Origin: Verrucomicrobiota bacterium
GTDB taxonomy: Bacteria > Verrucomicrobiota > Verrucomicrobiia > Chthoniobacterales > Terrimicrobiaceae
Assembly (NCBI GenBank): GCA_017305195.1
Contig: JAFKMU010000053.1
Coordinates: forward strand, 31,722 to 95,721
Length of the DNA stretch: 64,000 nt
Direction of reading: 5' to 3'
Of the stretch, positions 7,982 through 16,488 are shown piece after piece. Numbering within the stretch: position 1 is the first letter of the stretch; every line of letters starts with the position of its first letter. The position numbers and the translations under genes are program-made. The notes beneath the pieces were generated by a model that ran no database searches, was not told where the DNA came from, and worked only from the letters and a program-made list of their open reading frames with translations.

Positions 7982-9169
7982 ATGAATTCGTCGTCTCAAC
8001 CCATCATCTATCTCGATAACAACGCCACCACGCAAGTGGACCCCGCTGTGTTCGATGCGATGATGCCCTGGCTGCGCGATGAATACGGCAACCCATCCAG
8101 CGTCTACGGACTCGGCCGCCGCGCCGCCTCGGCACTCGACACGGCCCGCGAACAGGTCGCATCCCTGATCAGTTCGACGCCGGAGGAGATTCTTTTCACG
8201 AGCTGCGGATCGGAATCGATTAACTCCGCCATCCTCTCGGCGGCCTCCATCGACCCCGACAAGACGCACATCATCACCACGGGGGTGGAGCATAGCGCCA
8301 CGATCAAACTTTGCGAACACCTCGCCCGCCGTGGTTACGAGATCACCTGGCTGCCGGTGAATTCCTCCGGGCATCTCGATCTGGAGAAGCTCGCCAAGGC
8401 GATCCGGCCAGACACAGCACTGATGACTCTGCTCTGGGCGAACAATGAAACCGGCGTCCTTTTCCCGGTTCACGAGATCGCCCGGATCACCAATGAAAAG
8501 AAGGTGCCGCTCCACATCGACGCCGTGCAGGCGGTGGGCAAGCTGCCGATCGGAGCCAGCGAGCTCGGAGTGCAGTTCCTCTCCCTTTCCGGTCACAAGC
8601 TGCACTGCCCCAAGGGCGTGGGTGCACTCTACGTGAATCGCCGCATGCGCTTCACCCCGTGGCTGCGCGGCAGCCAGGAAAACGCCCGGCGCGGCGGCAC
8701 TCAAAATGTCGCGTCCATCGTCGGGCTCGGTAAAGCTGCGGAGCTCGCCGCGACCCATCAGGAGGAGGAGCGCACACGCGTGAGGGAGTTTCGCGACCGC
8801 TTTGAGAATGCCATGCTCACACAGGTCCCCGGCACCGAGGTCAACGGAGATCGCGAGAATCGCCTGCCCAACACCTCCAGCCTTTCCTTTGAAGGGATCG
8901 AGAGCGAGGGCGCGCTGATGCTGCTCGACGACCAGGGCATTTGCTGCTCTGCGGGATCGGCCTGCACCAGCGGGTCGGTGCATCCCTCTCACGTGCTCAA
9001 GGCCATGGGCTTTTCCAATGATCGCGCCCGCAGCAGCCTGCGTTTCTCCTTCGGTCGATTTAACTCCGATGCGGAGATCGACCGGGCGATCGAAGTCGTT
9101 CCGGCCATCGTCGAAAAGCTGCGCAAGCTCAGCCCGGCAGGAAGCCCCGTGCTGGCCGCCCGCGAATAA
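7982..9169 (+). CDS. Cysteine desulfurase (NifS/IscS family)
   Basis: 395 residues. PLP-dependent enzyme taking sulfur from cysteine for Fe-S cluster and thio-cofactor assembly. Seen: IIYLDNNATTQVDP at the N-terminus, GNPSSVYGLGRRA, the substrate/PLP segments TTGVEHSAT and ANNETGVLFPV, the PLP lysine in SLSGHKLHCPKGVGAL, and the sulfur-accepting cysteine in AGSACTSGSVHPSHVLKAMG, with a second CC pair just before it. The compact active-site loop and full length favour the group I NifS/IscS type. No iscU, iscR or nif gene is adjacent, so the gene name is left open. The ATG at 7982 has no obvious ribosome-binding site. Confidence 0.93.
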   Translation: MNSSSQPIIYLDNNATTQVDPAVFDAMMPWLRDEYGNPSSVYGLGRRAASALDTAREQVASLISSTPEEILFTSCGSESINSAILSAASIDPDKTHIITTGVEHSATIKLCEHLARRGYEITWLPVNSSGHLDLEKLAKAIRPDTALMTLLWANNETGVLFPVHEIARITNEKKVPLHIDAVQAVGKLPIGASELGVQFLSLSGHKLHCPKGVGALYVNRRMRFTPWLRGSQENARRGGTQNVASIVGLGKAAELAATHQEEERTRVREFRDRFENAMLTQVPGTEVNGDRENRLPNTSSLSFEGIESEGALMLLDDQGICCSAGSACTSGSVHPSHVLKAMGFSNDRARSSLRFSFGRFNSDAEIDRAIEVVPAIVEKLRKLSPAGSPVLAARE

Positions 9170-9200
9170 ACGGACCTGCCTCGGGCCAGTTGCGGTCGCG

Positions 9201-9821
9201 TCAGGATGCCTGATGCGACCGATGCATCTCCGCGCTCGGCACCCACACATAGTCCATGCCTGCCGCCTTGGCCGCCGTAATGCCGGTCGGGCTGTCCTCG
9301 AAAACGACGCAGGCCGAGGCCTCGACCTGGATGCGTCTGGCCGCTTCCAGGAACGGATCAGGAAACGGTTTGCCTCGGGAGTAATCCTCGGAGCAGACAA
9401 TAGCGTCGAACATCTCGAGGATGCCGAGGGCGTTGAGAGTGGCCTCGACCAGTAGACGATGCCCGCCCGAGGCGATGGCCATCGGCTTTACCCCATGCAT
9501 GGACTTTGCGATATCGAGCACGGGTTTGATGGGCTGAACTGCGGCGATCTGCTCAAGGTAATAGCTCTCCTTGCGGTGAACAGTTTCCGCGACATCCATG
9601 GTGTAGCCAAACTGCTCGTTCAGGTTTTCCACGATCACCGCCGTCGGCTTGCCGCCCCATTGATAAAACAGGTCCTCGGGAATTTCGCCGCCCATTTCCT
9701 TCACCGCCTTGGTCCAGGCAATGAAGTGAATCGGCATGGAATCGGCAATCGTGCCGTCGCAATCAAAAATGTATCCGTCGAAAGAGCGCGCGGGAATCTC
9801 AAGAACCATGACGGACTTCAT
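9201..9821 (-). CDS. HAD-family phosphatase / beta-phosphoglucomutase-like hydrolase
   Basis: 206 residues with the four HAD motifs: nucleophile FDCDGTIADSMP, motif II AIASGG, the lysine in YSRGKPFPDPFLEAA, and the acidic pair FEDSPTGITAAKAAGM. The cap lies between motif I and motif II, as in subfamily IA enzymes. The family covers phosphosugar phosphatases and beta-phosphoglucomutase; the PDPFLEAA and DSPTG segments are typical of the YqaB/phosphosugar group. Substrate cannot be told from sequence. It converges with the cysteine desulfurase gene and is divergent from the ion-channel gene. Confidence 0.85.
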   Translation of the reverse strand: MKSVMVLEIPARSFDGYIFDCDGTIADSMPIHFIAWTKAVKEMGGEIPEDLFYQWGGKPTAVIVENLNEQFGYTMDVAETVHRKESYYLEQIAAVQPIKPVLDIAKSMHGVKPMAIASGGHRLLVEATLNALGILEMFDAIVCSEDYSRGKPFPDPFLEAARRIQVEASACVVFEDSPTGITAAKAAGMDYVWVPSAEMHRSHQAS

Positions 9822-9907
9822 GAGTATCCGGCCGGGAGTGCCTCGTCACGGGAATTTGGCAGACCGTAATTGCGTTTCGATGCGGTCCGCCGTATAGGAC
9901 TGCAAAT

Positions 9908-10657
9908 ATGAGTCTCAAGTCTCTGGGACGATTCTTGCACGAGAACCCGTTCGTTATCCTTCTCGGCGCACTCCTGATCATGATGCTCGGCGCACCTTTT
10001 GCGCCGCATATCGGTCGCATCTTTTTCAGGGATTCCAAGGACGCCTCACTTGCCCCCTTCATTCTCATCCTCACGGTGGGTGCAGCATGGGCGATCTGGC
10101 CCACAGCCAAGAATCGCGCCCTGACCATTGTCCTCGGCGGGCTCATGCTGGCGCTGCTTTACCTGAGCACCGTTTTTGTCCAACAGCAGTCCTTCGTCGC
10201 GATCCATCTGGTGGGACAGTCGCTTTTCCTCGGTTACGTCATCGCTGTCGTGATGCGAGATGTCTTTGAGGCTCCGATCGTTGACGGCAATATCCTCTGT
10301 GGAGCAGCCTGCCTTTATCTGCTGGTCGGGGTACTGATGGGCTTTCTCTACTGCCTGGTGGAGATGTTCCTTCCCGGAGCCTTTACCGTGACCAATCTGG
10401 ACGGCCGTCCGACGCAAACCAGTCTGGTCGTGAATCCGGGCTGGCTGGTTTATTTCAGCTTTACCACCCTCACCTCTGTGGGCTTCGGAGACATCCTGCC
10501 GACGAGCGAAATCACTCGAAGTCTTTCCGCCTTTGAGGCAGTCGTAGGACAAATCATGGTCGTGGTGATGATGGCCCGTCTGGTGGGTCTCCACGTTGCG
10601 CAGATCAGCTCCGGGACCAAGAAGAAGATCGTCCTGGAGACCGAGGACAAAAAATAA
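9908..10657 (+). CDS. Ion channel family membrane protein (two-TM potassium channel pore)
   Basis: 249 residues with six predicted membrane segments: four in the N-terminal half, then the pore module. The selectivity filter is recognisable as TLTSVGFGDILP, the GFGD variant of the GYGD signature, after FSFTTL and followed by a final helix (AVVGQIMVVVMMARLVGLHV). The C-terminus is short and charged, with no RCK/TrkA domain. Monovalent cation (probably K+) passage is the family role; gating is unknown. Stands alone with its own probable terminator. Confidence 0.82.
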   Translation: MSLKSLGRFLHENPFVILLGALLIMMLGAPFAPHIGRIFFRDSKDASLAPFILILTVGAAWAIWPTAKNRALTIVLGGLMLALLYLSTVFVQQQSFVAIHLVGQSLFLGYVIAVVMRDVFEAPIVDGNILCGAACLYLLVGVLMGFLYCLVEMFLPGAFTVTNLDGRPTQTSLVVNPGWLVYFSFTTLTSVGFGDILPTSEITRSLSAFEAVVGQIMVVVMMARLVGLHVAQISSGTKKKIVLETEDKK

Positions 10658-10686
10658 AGCGGCGGCACCCTGAGGTACCGCCGCCT
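10658..10686 (+). terminator. Probable terminator hairpin after the ion-channel gene
   Basis: GCGGCGG and CCGCCGC pair as a 7-bp stem, extended by ACC/GGT beyond one mismatch, with a CTGA loop, directly after the stop codon. Only a short T-run (TTTT) follows about 12 bases later, so intrinsic termination is weak or the hairpin protects the 3' end. Confidence 0.5.
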
Positions 10687-10928
10687 GGAAAGAGTTTTGC
10701 CCTGCTCGTGCCGTTCTGACGCATATCCCGTTCCCCTATGATTAGGGTGGATGACCGCCAGACAGCGCTCTGACTTCCAGTGAAGGCATGTCATCACACC
10801 GCCCGGCCAAGCCTCCGGGACGATTGTATTTATCGGATCGGGAGTTTGCGCCGTGTAATCGCGAACACAGCAGGGCAAAGTCGCTGCCCGCCTTTCAGCG
10901 GGCAAAACCTGTTAAAATGTCGGAAGAA
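10687..10928. other. Intergenic region between ion channel and pheT (convergent 3' ends)
   Basis: No gene is supported here. The only clear element is a hairpin at about 10887-10906 (TGCCCGC, 6-base loop, GCGGGCA), 22 bases past the pheT stop, which may end the rpmI-rplT-pheS-pheT transcript, although there is no strong T-run after it on the minus strand. Confidence 0.4.
10887..10906 (-). terminator. Hairpin downstream of pheT
   Basis: TGCCCGC / GCGGGCA, 7-bp perfect stem, loop TGAAAG on the minus strand. Position suggests the end of the pheST transcript. Confidence 0.4.
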
Positions 10929-13274
10929 CTATTCGCGAAACTCCGCCCCGAGATCGGCCTTGAGCTTGTCCCTCAAGCGGCTGACCGAAGCAGTAACTTC
11001 GTCGCTGTTGAGCGTCCGCTCGGGAGCGCGGAATGTCAAGGAGATCGCAACAGATTTCCGGTCAGCGGGGAGCTTCGCCCCGGTCGCATCGCTGAAGACA
11101 TCGAAGGGCTCGATGTCCACCAGGAGAGCCTCGCGAGCGGCCTGAAGCGTCTTCTCGATCTCGCCGTAAGGCAAGGTCGCTGGAACGACGATGGCGATGT
11201 CACGGGTGGTTGCCGGATACTTCGGAATCTCGCGGTAAACCGGAGAGGCCGGAATGGACTGCAACGCCGCAAGATCAATCTCGGCGACGAGTACGGACTC
11301 GCGTGCATCGAGTTTGCGAGCGGCGGCGGGCGACAGCTGGCCGATCAGGCCCAACGCCTTGCCGTTGGCGGAAACAGTCGATACCAGCGCGAGATCGCCC
11401 TGGGCATCAGCTTTCTTCCACTCGAGTTCGGTCGGAACCAGCGTGGCGATGATGCCTTTGAGGTTCCACCAGTCGAAGGCTTTGGCTGCCCCATCCCGCC
11501 AGGAGCTGGCGCGGCTCTGGCCGGTAAGTGCGATGGCGAGCGTGGGACTTTCCTCGCGACCCTTCGCGTGGAAAGTGCGGCCGATTTCAAACAAGGCCAC
11601 CGACGCCGCGCCGTAGCGGAGATTGCGCTCCACCGCAGCCAAGAGCCCCGGGATGAGGCTGCTGCGGAGAAACGACTGATCCTCGCCCAGCGGGTTCTTG
11701 AGTTTGATCGCTTCGGCCTCGCTCCACACGGATGCGGGAGACACCAGCGTGCTTGTGCGGGCTTCGCTCAGGCCCAGCCCGGCGAGGCGACCGCGCAGGC
11801 GGATCTGGAAATCGTAGGAGGCATCGGCCTTTGTCGGCTCTGCGGGATTCGCGGAAACCCTGGACGGGATACGGTCAATACCGACAACGCGCGCCACCTC
11901 TTCCACGAGGTCCACCTCGCGGGTCAGATCGAGGCGATGGCTCGGGATTCCCCAGGTTGTCGAGGTTTCGAAAACCTCCTGGGCAGTCAGTCCGAGGCCA
12001 GAAAGGGCCGAGGCGATTTCATCCGCCGTCAGCTCCAGGCCGAGCAGCGCATTGACTTTCCCCTGTCGGAGAGCCACCGGGGCCGGAGCCTGGGGCTCTT
12101 TTCCGGAAACCTCCACGGAACCGACAATCGTGCCTCCTGCCAGCTCAAGAATGAGCTGCGTAGCGCGAGCCGAAGCAGCCAATACGCCAGCCGGATCGAT
12201 GCCGCGCTCGAAGCGGTAGCTCGAATCACTGTGCAAATCGAGGCGGCGACCCGTGCGGCGTACCCCGCTGGTCTGGAAAATCGCGCTCTCCAGGAGAATC
12301 TCGGTAGTCGTCTCGGTCACACCGGATTCCTCTCCACCCATCACGCCTGCGAGAGCCAAAGCGCGGTTGGAATCCGCTATGACAAGATCATCGGCGTTCA
12401 GCGTGTATTCGCGTCCATCGAGAGCGAGGAACTTCTCCCCTTCCCCGGCGAGGCGCACCTGAATGTCGCCGTTCACCTTGGCCGCGTCGAAGGCGTGGAG
12501 CGGCTGGCCGATCTCCAACATGACGAAGTTCGTCACGTCGACGACGTTGTTGATGGAGCGCAGTCCCACGGACTCAAGGCGCTGACGCAGCCAGTCCGGG
12601 CTCTGGCTCACCTTGACGCCTGAAATGCGCTGAAGTGTGTAGAACGGGCAGCGCTCCAGATCGCCAATGCGTCCGTCGCGTTCTGTCGTCTGCGGCGCAG
12701 CCGGGCGCGTCCACTTGAGCGGCTGGCTTGTAAATGCCGCAACCTCACGCGCGATGCCGACATGGCTAAGCCAGTCGGGGCGATTCGGCGTGATCTCGAT
12801 CTCAAAGGCCGTCTCCGGCGGAAAAAGCGTGGCAATGGGCTGACCGACGGGGGCGTCGGCAGGCAGGATCAGGAGTCCGTCGGCATCTGCGGCGAGCGAA
12901 AGCTCCTTGGCGCTGCAAAGCATGCCTTCGCTCTCCACTCCACGGAGCTTGCCCACCTTGATCTTGAAATCACCCGGCAAAACGGCGCCCGGAAGCGCGA
13001 GCGGCACCTTGTCGCCCACCTTGAAGTTCTTCGCTCCGCAGACGATCTGGCGCGGATGGCCAGAACCATCGTCCACGCGGCAGACGCTCAGGCGGTCGGC
13101 GTTCGGGTGCTGGGTCGCTTCGAGGATCTGGGCGATGACGACCTTGGGGAAATCCGCCCCGCGCGTCGCGATCGTGCCGACCTCCAGCCCCGTACGGGTT
13201 AGAAGCGTGGCGAGTTCCTCGGGCGTGCCCGTCCAGTCGACGAATTCACGCAGCCAATTCAGAGAAATATTCAT
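10929..13274 (-). CDS. pheT: Phenylalanyl-tRNA synthetase beta subunit
   Basis: 781 residues, the usual size. N-terminal core MNISLNWLREFVDW, the EMAP/tRNA-binding domain (PHPNADRL-like QHPNADRLSVCRVDDG, IVCGAKNFKVGDKVP, ESEGMLCSAKEL), the B3/4 and B5 region (EITPNRPDWLSHVGIAREVAA, SSYRFERGIDPAG), and the C-terminal ferredoxin-fold anticodon-binding domain (EIPKYPATTRDIAIVVP, and the RKSVAISLTFRAPERTL region). It forms the alpha2-beta2 enzyme with PheS and carries the editing site. ATG at 13274 overlaps the pheS stop (13271-13273). Confidence 0.98.
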   Translation of the reverse strand: MNISLNWLREFVDWTGTPEELATLLTRTGLEVGTIATRGADFPKVVIAQILEATQHPNADRLSVCRVDDGSGHPRQIVCGAKNFKVGDKVPLALPGAVLPGDFKIKVGKLRGVESEGMLCSAKELSLAADADGLLILPADAPVGQPIATLFPPETAFEIEITPNRPDWLSHVGIAREVAAFTSQPLKWTRPAAPQTTERDGRIGDLERCPFYTLQRISGVKVSQSPDWLRQRLESVGLRSINNVVDVTNFVMLEIGQPLHAFDAAKVNGDIQVRLAGEGEKFLALDGREYTLNADDLVIADSNRALALAGVMGGEESGVTETTTEILLESAIFQTSGVRRTGRRLDLHSDSSYRFERGIDPAGVLAASARATQLILELAGGTIVGSVEVSGKEPQAPAPVALRQGKVNALLGLELTADEIASALSGLGLTAQEVFETSTTWGIPSHRLDLTREVDLVEEVARVVGIDRIPSRVSANPAEPTKADASYDFQIRLRGRLAGLGLSEARTSTLVSPASVWSEAEAIKLKNPLGEDQSFLRSSLIPGLLAAVERNLRYGAASVALFEIGRTFHAKGREESPTLAIALTGQSRASSWRDGAAKAFDWWNLKGIIATLVPTELEWKKADAQGDLALVSTVSANGKALGLIGQLSPAAARKLDARESVLVAEIDLAALQSIPASPVYREIPKYPATTRDIAIVVPATLPYGEIEKTLQAAREALLVDIEPFDVFSDATGAKLPADRKSVAISLTFRAPERTLNSDEVTASVSRLRDKLKADLGAEFRE

Positions 13275-14287
13275 AGAGCAGAGAACTGCTTGAGAAAGCG
13301 AAGGTCGTTTTCCACGAGCATGCGAATGTCCGGCACCTGGGCCAGATTCATCGCCAGGCGGTCGAGGCCGAAGCCAAAGGCGAAGCCGCTGACGACATCG
13401 GGATCGAAGGCCCGGTCGCCGCGCTTCTGGCAGATCGCCTCGAAGACAGCGGGGTCAACCATGCCGCAACCGGCGAGTTCCATCCATTTCCCGCCAAGCG
13501 ACTTGGCGCGGATGTCGATCTCGTAGCTGGGCTCGGTGAAGGGGAAGAAATGCGGACGGAACCGCACCTCGGTTTCGGAGCCGAAGAGCTGGCGGAAGAA
13601 ATACTCCGTCGTGCCCTTGAGGTCGGCCACTGAGACATTGCGATCCACGTACAGGCCCTCCATCTGGGTAAACTGGGCGAGATGCGTGGCGTCCACTTCG
13701 TCACGGCGATAGGCCGCTCCCGGGGCGATGATGCGCACCGGCGGGGCCTGGTTTTCCATGACGCGGATCTGGACGGTCGAGGTGTGCGTGCGCAGCAACC
13801 GGCCATCCGGGAGATAAAAGGTATCCTGCTCGTTGCGAGCCGGGTGATCCGGCGGGGTATTGAGGGCATCGAAGCAATGCCACTCGTCCTCGATATCCGG
13901 GCCTTCCGCGACGGCAAAGCCGAGACGGCGGAAGATGCGCACGGCGCGATCGAGCAAATGCGTCAGCGGGTGCAGCGCACCCTGCTCGGCCGGAATGCCG
14001 GGAAGAGAAATGTCGACGCGGGAAAGAGCCGCCGCATCGGCTTGGGAAGCCAGGGCCTGCTCGCGCTCCTCCACCCGGGAGGTGACGCTTTGGCGCAATT
14101 CATTGAGCGCCTTGCCAAAGCGAGGACGATCCTCCTTGGCGACGTGACGCATGCCCTCGCTGAGTTTGGTGATTTCCCCCTGCTTGCCAAGGTACTTGAC
14201 CTTGAAAGCGTCGAGGGAACTGCGGTCGCCTACCGTTTCGATCTCGGCCAGCGCCGCAGCCTGTAACGAAGCAATTTCCGCTTCCAT
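13271..14287 (-). CDS. pheS: Phenylalanyl-tRNA synthetase alpha subunit
   Basis: 338 residues. N-terminal coiled coil (Phe_tRNA-synt_N), then the class II catalytic core: motif 2 GAAYRRDEVDATHLAQFTQMEG, the segment LRTHTSTVQIRVM, ELAGCGMVDPAVFEAI, and motif 3 GFAFGFGLDRLAM. Second-last gene of the rpmI-rplT-pheS-pheT run. A strong hairpin separates it from rplT, so it may have an attenuated read-through from the ribosomal-protein genes. Confidence 0.98.
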   Translation of the reverse strand: MEAEIASLQAAALAEIETVGDRSSLDAFKVKYLGKQGEITKLSEGMRHVAKEDRPRFGKALNELRQSVTSRVEEREQALASQADAAALSRVDISLPGIPAEQGALHPLTHLLDRAVRIFRRLGFAVAEGPDIEDEWHCFDALNTPPDHPARNEQDTFYLPDGRLLRTHTSTVQIRVMENQAPPVRIIAPGAAYRRDEVDATHLAQFTQMEGLYVDRNVSVADLKGTTEYFFRQLFGSETEVRFRPHFFPFTEPSYEIDIRAKSLGGKWMELAGCGMVDPAVFEAICQKRGDRAFDPDVVSGFAFGFGLDRLAMNLAQVPDIRMLVENDLRFLKQFSAL

Positions 14288-14306
14288 CTACGTATGATCA
14301 GGACGC

Positions 14307-14346
14307 GCAAAAACCCAGACAGGCTCGTGGCTCGTCTGGGTTTTGC
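14307..14346 (-). terminator. Terminator/attenuator-like hairpin between rplT and pheS
   Basis: On the minus strand GCAAAACCCAGAC pairs with GTCTGGGTTTTTGC around a loop of about 13 bases. The 3' arm itself supplies the T-run. It sits in the 74-base gap between rplT stop and pheS start. It is well formed for an intrinsic terminator, yet pheST follow at once with no other large promoter region, so partial read-through or regulation of pheST is possible. Confidence 0.6.
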
Positions 14347-14361
14347 ACGAAAACCTAAATA

Positions 14362-14739
14362 CTAGGCGGCGGCCGGAGCCTTGGCGTCGTAAGCAGCCTT
14401 CGCCTGGGCGACGATCTGCTTGAAGGTTGCCTCGTCCGTCACGGCGAGATCAGCGAGGACCTTGCGGTCGAGCGTGATGCCGGCGGCCTTGAGGCCTTCG
14501 ATGAAGCGGCTGTAGGTGATGCCCTCTGCACGCACGGCGGCGTTGAGACGGGTGATCCACAGGGCGCGGATATTCCGCTTCCGGGTCTTGCGGTCACGAT
14601 AGGCCCAGTATTTGGCCTTCATGCGCGCATCCTTGGCGTAGCGGAAGAGCTTGGAACGACGACCGCGGTAACCCTTGGCGTCCTTGATGACCCGCTTGCG
14701 ACGAGCGCGGCTGGCGGGCGAGTTTGTTGCACGTGGCAT
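14362..14739 (-). CDS. rplT: 50S ribosomal protein L20
   Basis: 125 residues, typical size and very basic. The conserved N-terminal extension ([27 protein letters not shown] is reduced to its key signatures: [19 protein letters not shown]) and the core [26 protein letters not shown] are diagnostic. In enterobacteria L20 binds its own mRNA leader to repress the operon. A GC-rich imperfect hairpin lies upstream in the rpmI-rplT gap and could take part in similar control, but this is only suggested by position. Confidence 0.97.
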   Translation of the reverse strand: MPRATNSPASRARRKRVIKDAKGYRGRRSKLFRYAKDARMKAKYWAYRDRKTRKRNIRALWITRLNAAVRAEGITYSRFIEGLKAAGITLDRKVLADLAVTDEATFKQIVAQAKAAYDAKAPAAA

Positions 14740-14826
14740 TTTTTCTTCCCGAGGCTGTGAGACCTCGAGCTCCTTGGAACCAGCTGTTTTATTTTGCGAT
14801 CCGGGGACTCACCAGTTCCGTAATCC

Positions 14827-14851
14827 CCACCCGGAGGCGGGGAAGTCCATC
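14827..14851 (-). promoter_or_regulatory. Imperfect GC hairpin in the rpmI-rplT gap
   Basis: CCCC/GGGG with CC/GG inside and one mismatch, in a 125-base spacer unusually long for rpmI-rplT. A candidate L20 autoregulatory or processing structure; no T-run follows. By eye only. Confidence 0.25.
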
Positions 14852-14864
14852 GGATCGATGCTAC

Positions 14865-15074
14865 TTACGCAAACGGCAGATTTGCCTTGATGCGGGCCAC
14901 ATCGGTGTCGTGCACCACTGCGGCTTTAGACAGCTTGCGTTTCCGCTTGGCTGACTTGCACTCAAGCAAATGCCGGCGGCTGCTGCGCGTACGAATCACC
15001 TTTCCTTTGGCGGTGACCTTGAAGCGCTTGGCAACCGATTTGCGCGTCTTGCTGCGTGCGATTGGCTTTGGCAT
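14865..15074 (-). CDS. rpmI: 50S ribosomal protein L35
   Basis: 69 residues, strongly basic. Signatures: KTRKSVAKRFKVTAKGKVIR and RRHLLECKSAKRKRKLSK, the L35 pattern. First gene of the run with rplT, pheS and pheT. The translation factor gene infC, which precedes rpmI in many bacteria, is not upstream here; the preceding gene on the same strand is an ATP-grasp-like protein ending at 15175. About 100 bases upstream hold the promoter region, in which I see no certain promoter. Confidence 0.95.
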   Translation of the reverse strand: MPKPIARSKTRKSVAKRFKVTAKGKVIRTRSSRRHLLECKSAKRKRKLSKAAVVHDTDVARIKANLPFA

Positions 15075-15174
15075 GGGAAGGTGTGGAAACTAGCTGTTCT
15101 GTACCGAGTAGCAAACAAATTCTTTCACCCCGAGCTGGAGGGAAAGAATGCTCTCTCCTCTGGCCCGAGGAGGT

Positions 15175-16488
15175 CTATATCTCGGGCGGCGCCACGGCGG
15201 CCGGTACCAGAATGGCGTCCGTCATGCCGTGGATGAGCTTTTTGTCATCCGGGACGATCGTGGTCAGAGCACCGCCGCATGTCGTTTCCGACTCTCCGAC
15301 GAAGTAATACGGGCAGAGCCGCACCCGACCGCGCATCCGGCGCAGTTCACCGGTGTTTTCATCGAGGTAATCGTGATTCACCAGACGACCGGGGTGGAAC
15401 TGCTGGAGGATGTGGGGGCGACTCTCGTAATCCGCCAGAGCTGCCTGCAACTCGTGCTGCCATTGTGCCTGCGGAAGGTCCTGGGCCACAACGACTCCTC
15501 GCGAACCCCAGGCAGTCTCGGAGAAGCCACTGATCTTGAGAATAAGCGAGCGTTGCTTCTGGCTGAACTTGCCAACTTCCTCCCAGGAATGCACATCGAG
15601 GCGAGGCAGCACGGCATGAAACGGCAGCGGTTCCGGATTGGCCAGCCATGTGTAGGGAATGACCTTGCGCAGGGCGAGCAGGTTGCGTTCGCCCAGCTCG
15701 CGCAACCAGAATTGCTCCAGCGGCTTGAGCCAGAACAGGGCAAACCAGAGCTTCTCCTCCAGGTAGGTTTTGAACGGTGGCGTCACATGGACCTCGCCCG
15801 CGAGAGCCATTTCGCGAAGCTGGGTCGACGAGCGGACATTCGCCAGGTCAAAAAGCTCAAAGAACCGGTAGACATTCTTTTGCCAGTCGTCCCGGGGCGC
15901 ATCCTCCACCACCCGCCAGCTGCCGATCTGGCTGTGCGTTTTGTTGAGACGGGCGGAAAGCCATTCCATCTCCGGGCGATAGGTCGAAGCCTCCTCCGAG
16001 ACAACGATATCGCCGCCCGGCAGGATCGAGGCAAAGCCGTCGAGCATTCCCTCGGGGCCGCCCAGGATCGTCTCCCCCTGCCCGGCGTAAACCTCGGCCA
16101 GCCATGCGGTGAGCCCGATGCCTCCTGGTACGTTGTCCAGCTCGGCAATGACGAAACCGTCGTCCGTCAGGATGATATCCGGCCGAATGACCCTCGGGGT
16201 ATCCATCGCGAAAATCTTCTCTCTCTGGATCGCCACCAGATCAGCGGGTTTGCCCCGCTCCAGGAGATCGGCAATCCAGGAGGGCTGCCTGCCCGCAATG
16301 CTGAAGCGGTAGAGCTGATTGCACGCGCGGACAAATTTGGTCAGGCGATAGCCCAGCTTGTTGAGCTCCTCGACAAAATCCTCATCCAGGGGGAAGGCGG
16401 AAGGCGCGACGCGCCAGGACTTCTCATGAAAAAGCCCGCCCTCCGGCAGGGCGTCCCGAATGCTTTGGGCCGTGGAAAGCGTGCTCAT
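15175..16488 (-). CDS. Uncharacterised protein, possibly ATP-grasp / glutathionylspermidine-synthase-like
   Basis: 437 residues, no signal peptide or membrane segment. The run RPDIILTDDGFVIAELDNVPGG resembles the conserved part of circularly permuted ATP-grasp ligases of the glutathionylspermidine synthase type. The C-terminal ISGFSETAWGSRGVVV, LQQFHPGRLVNHDYLD and the metal/nucleotide-like LCPYYFVGESETTCGGALTTIVPDDKKLIHGM are well-ordered and conserved-looking. I cannot name a substrate. The ATG at 16488 overlaps the ruvA stop, so the gene is translationally coupled to ruvA, an unusual partner; whether that means a DNA-related role is unknown. Confidence 0.6.
   Translation of the reverse strand: MSTLSTAQSIRDALPEGGLFHEKSWRVAPSAFPLDEDFVEELNKLGYRLTKFVRACNQLYRFSIAGRQPSWIADLLERGKPADLVAIQREKIFAMDTPRVIRPDIILTDDGFVIAELDNVPGGIGLTAWLAEVYAGQGETILGGPEGMLDGFASILPGGDIVVSEEASTYRPEMEWLSARLNKTHSQIGSWRVVEDAPRDDWQKNVYRFFELFDLANVRSSTQLREMALAGEVHVTPPFKTYLEEKLWFALFWLKPLEQFWLRELGERNLLALRKVIPYTWLANPEPLPFHAVLPRLDVHSWEEVGKFSQKQRSLILKISGFSETAWGSRGVVVAQDLPQAQWQHELQAALADYESRPHILQQFHPGRLVNHDYLDENTGELRRMRGRVRLCPYYFVGESETTCGGALTTIVPDDKKLIHGMTDAILVPAAVAPPEI

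Noticed and set aside
7922..9400. 492-codon minus-strand frame over the cysteine desulfurase
   Set aside because: Antisense shadow; no start context or domain.
10788..12623. 611-codon plus-strand frame across pheT
   Set aside because: No recognisable motif and fully antisense to the certain pheT gene.
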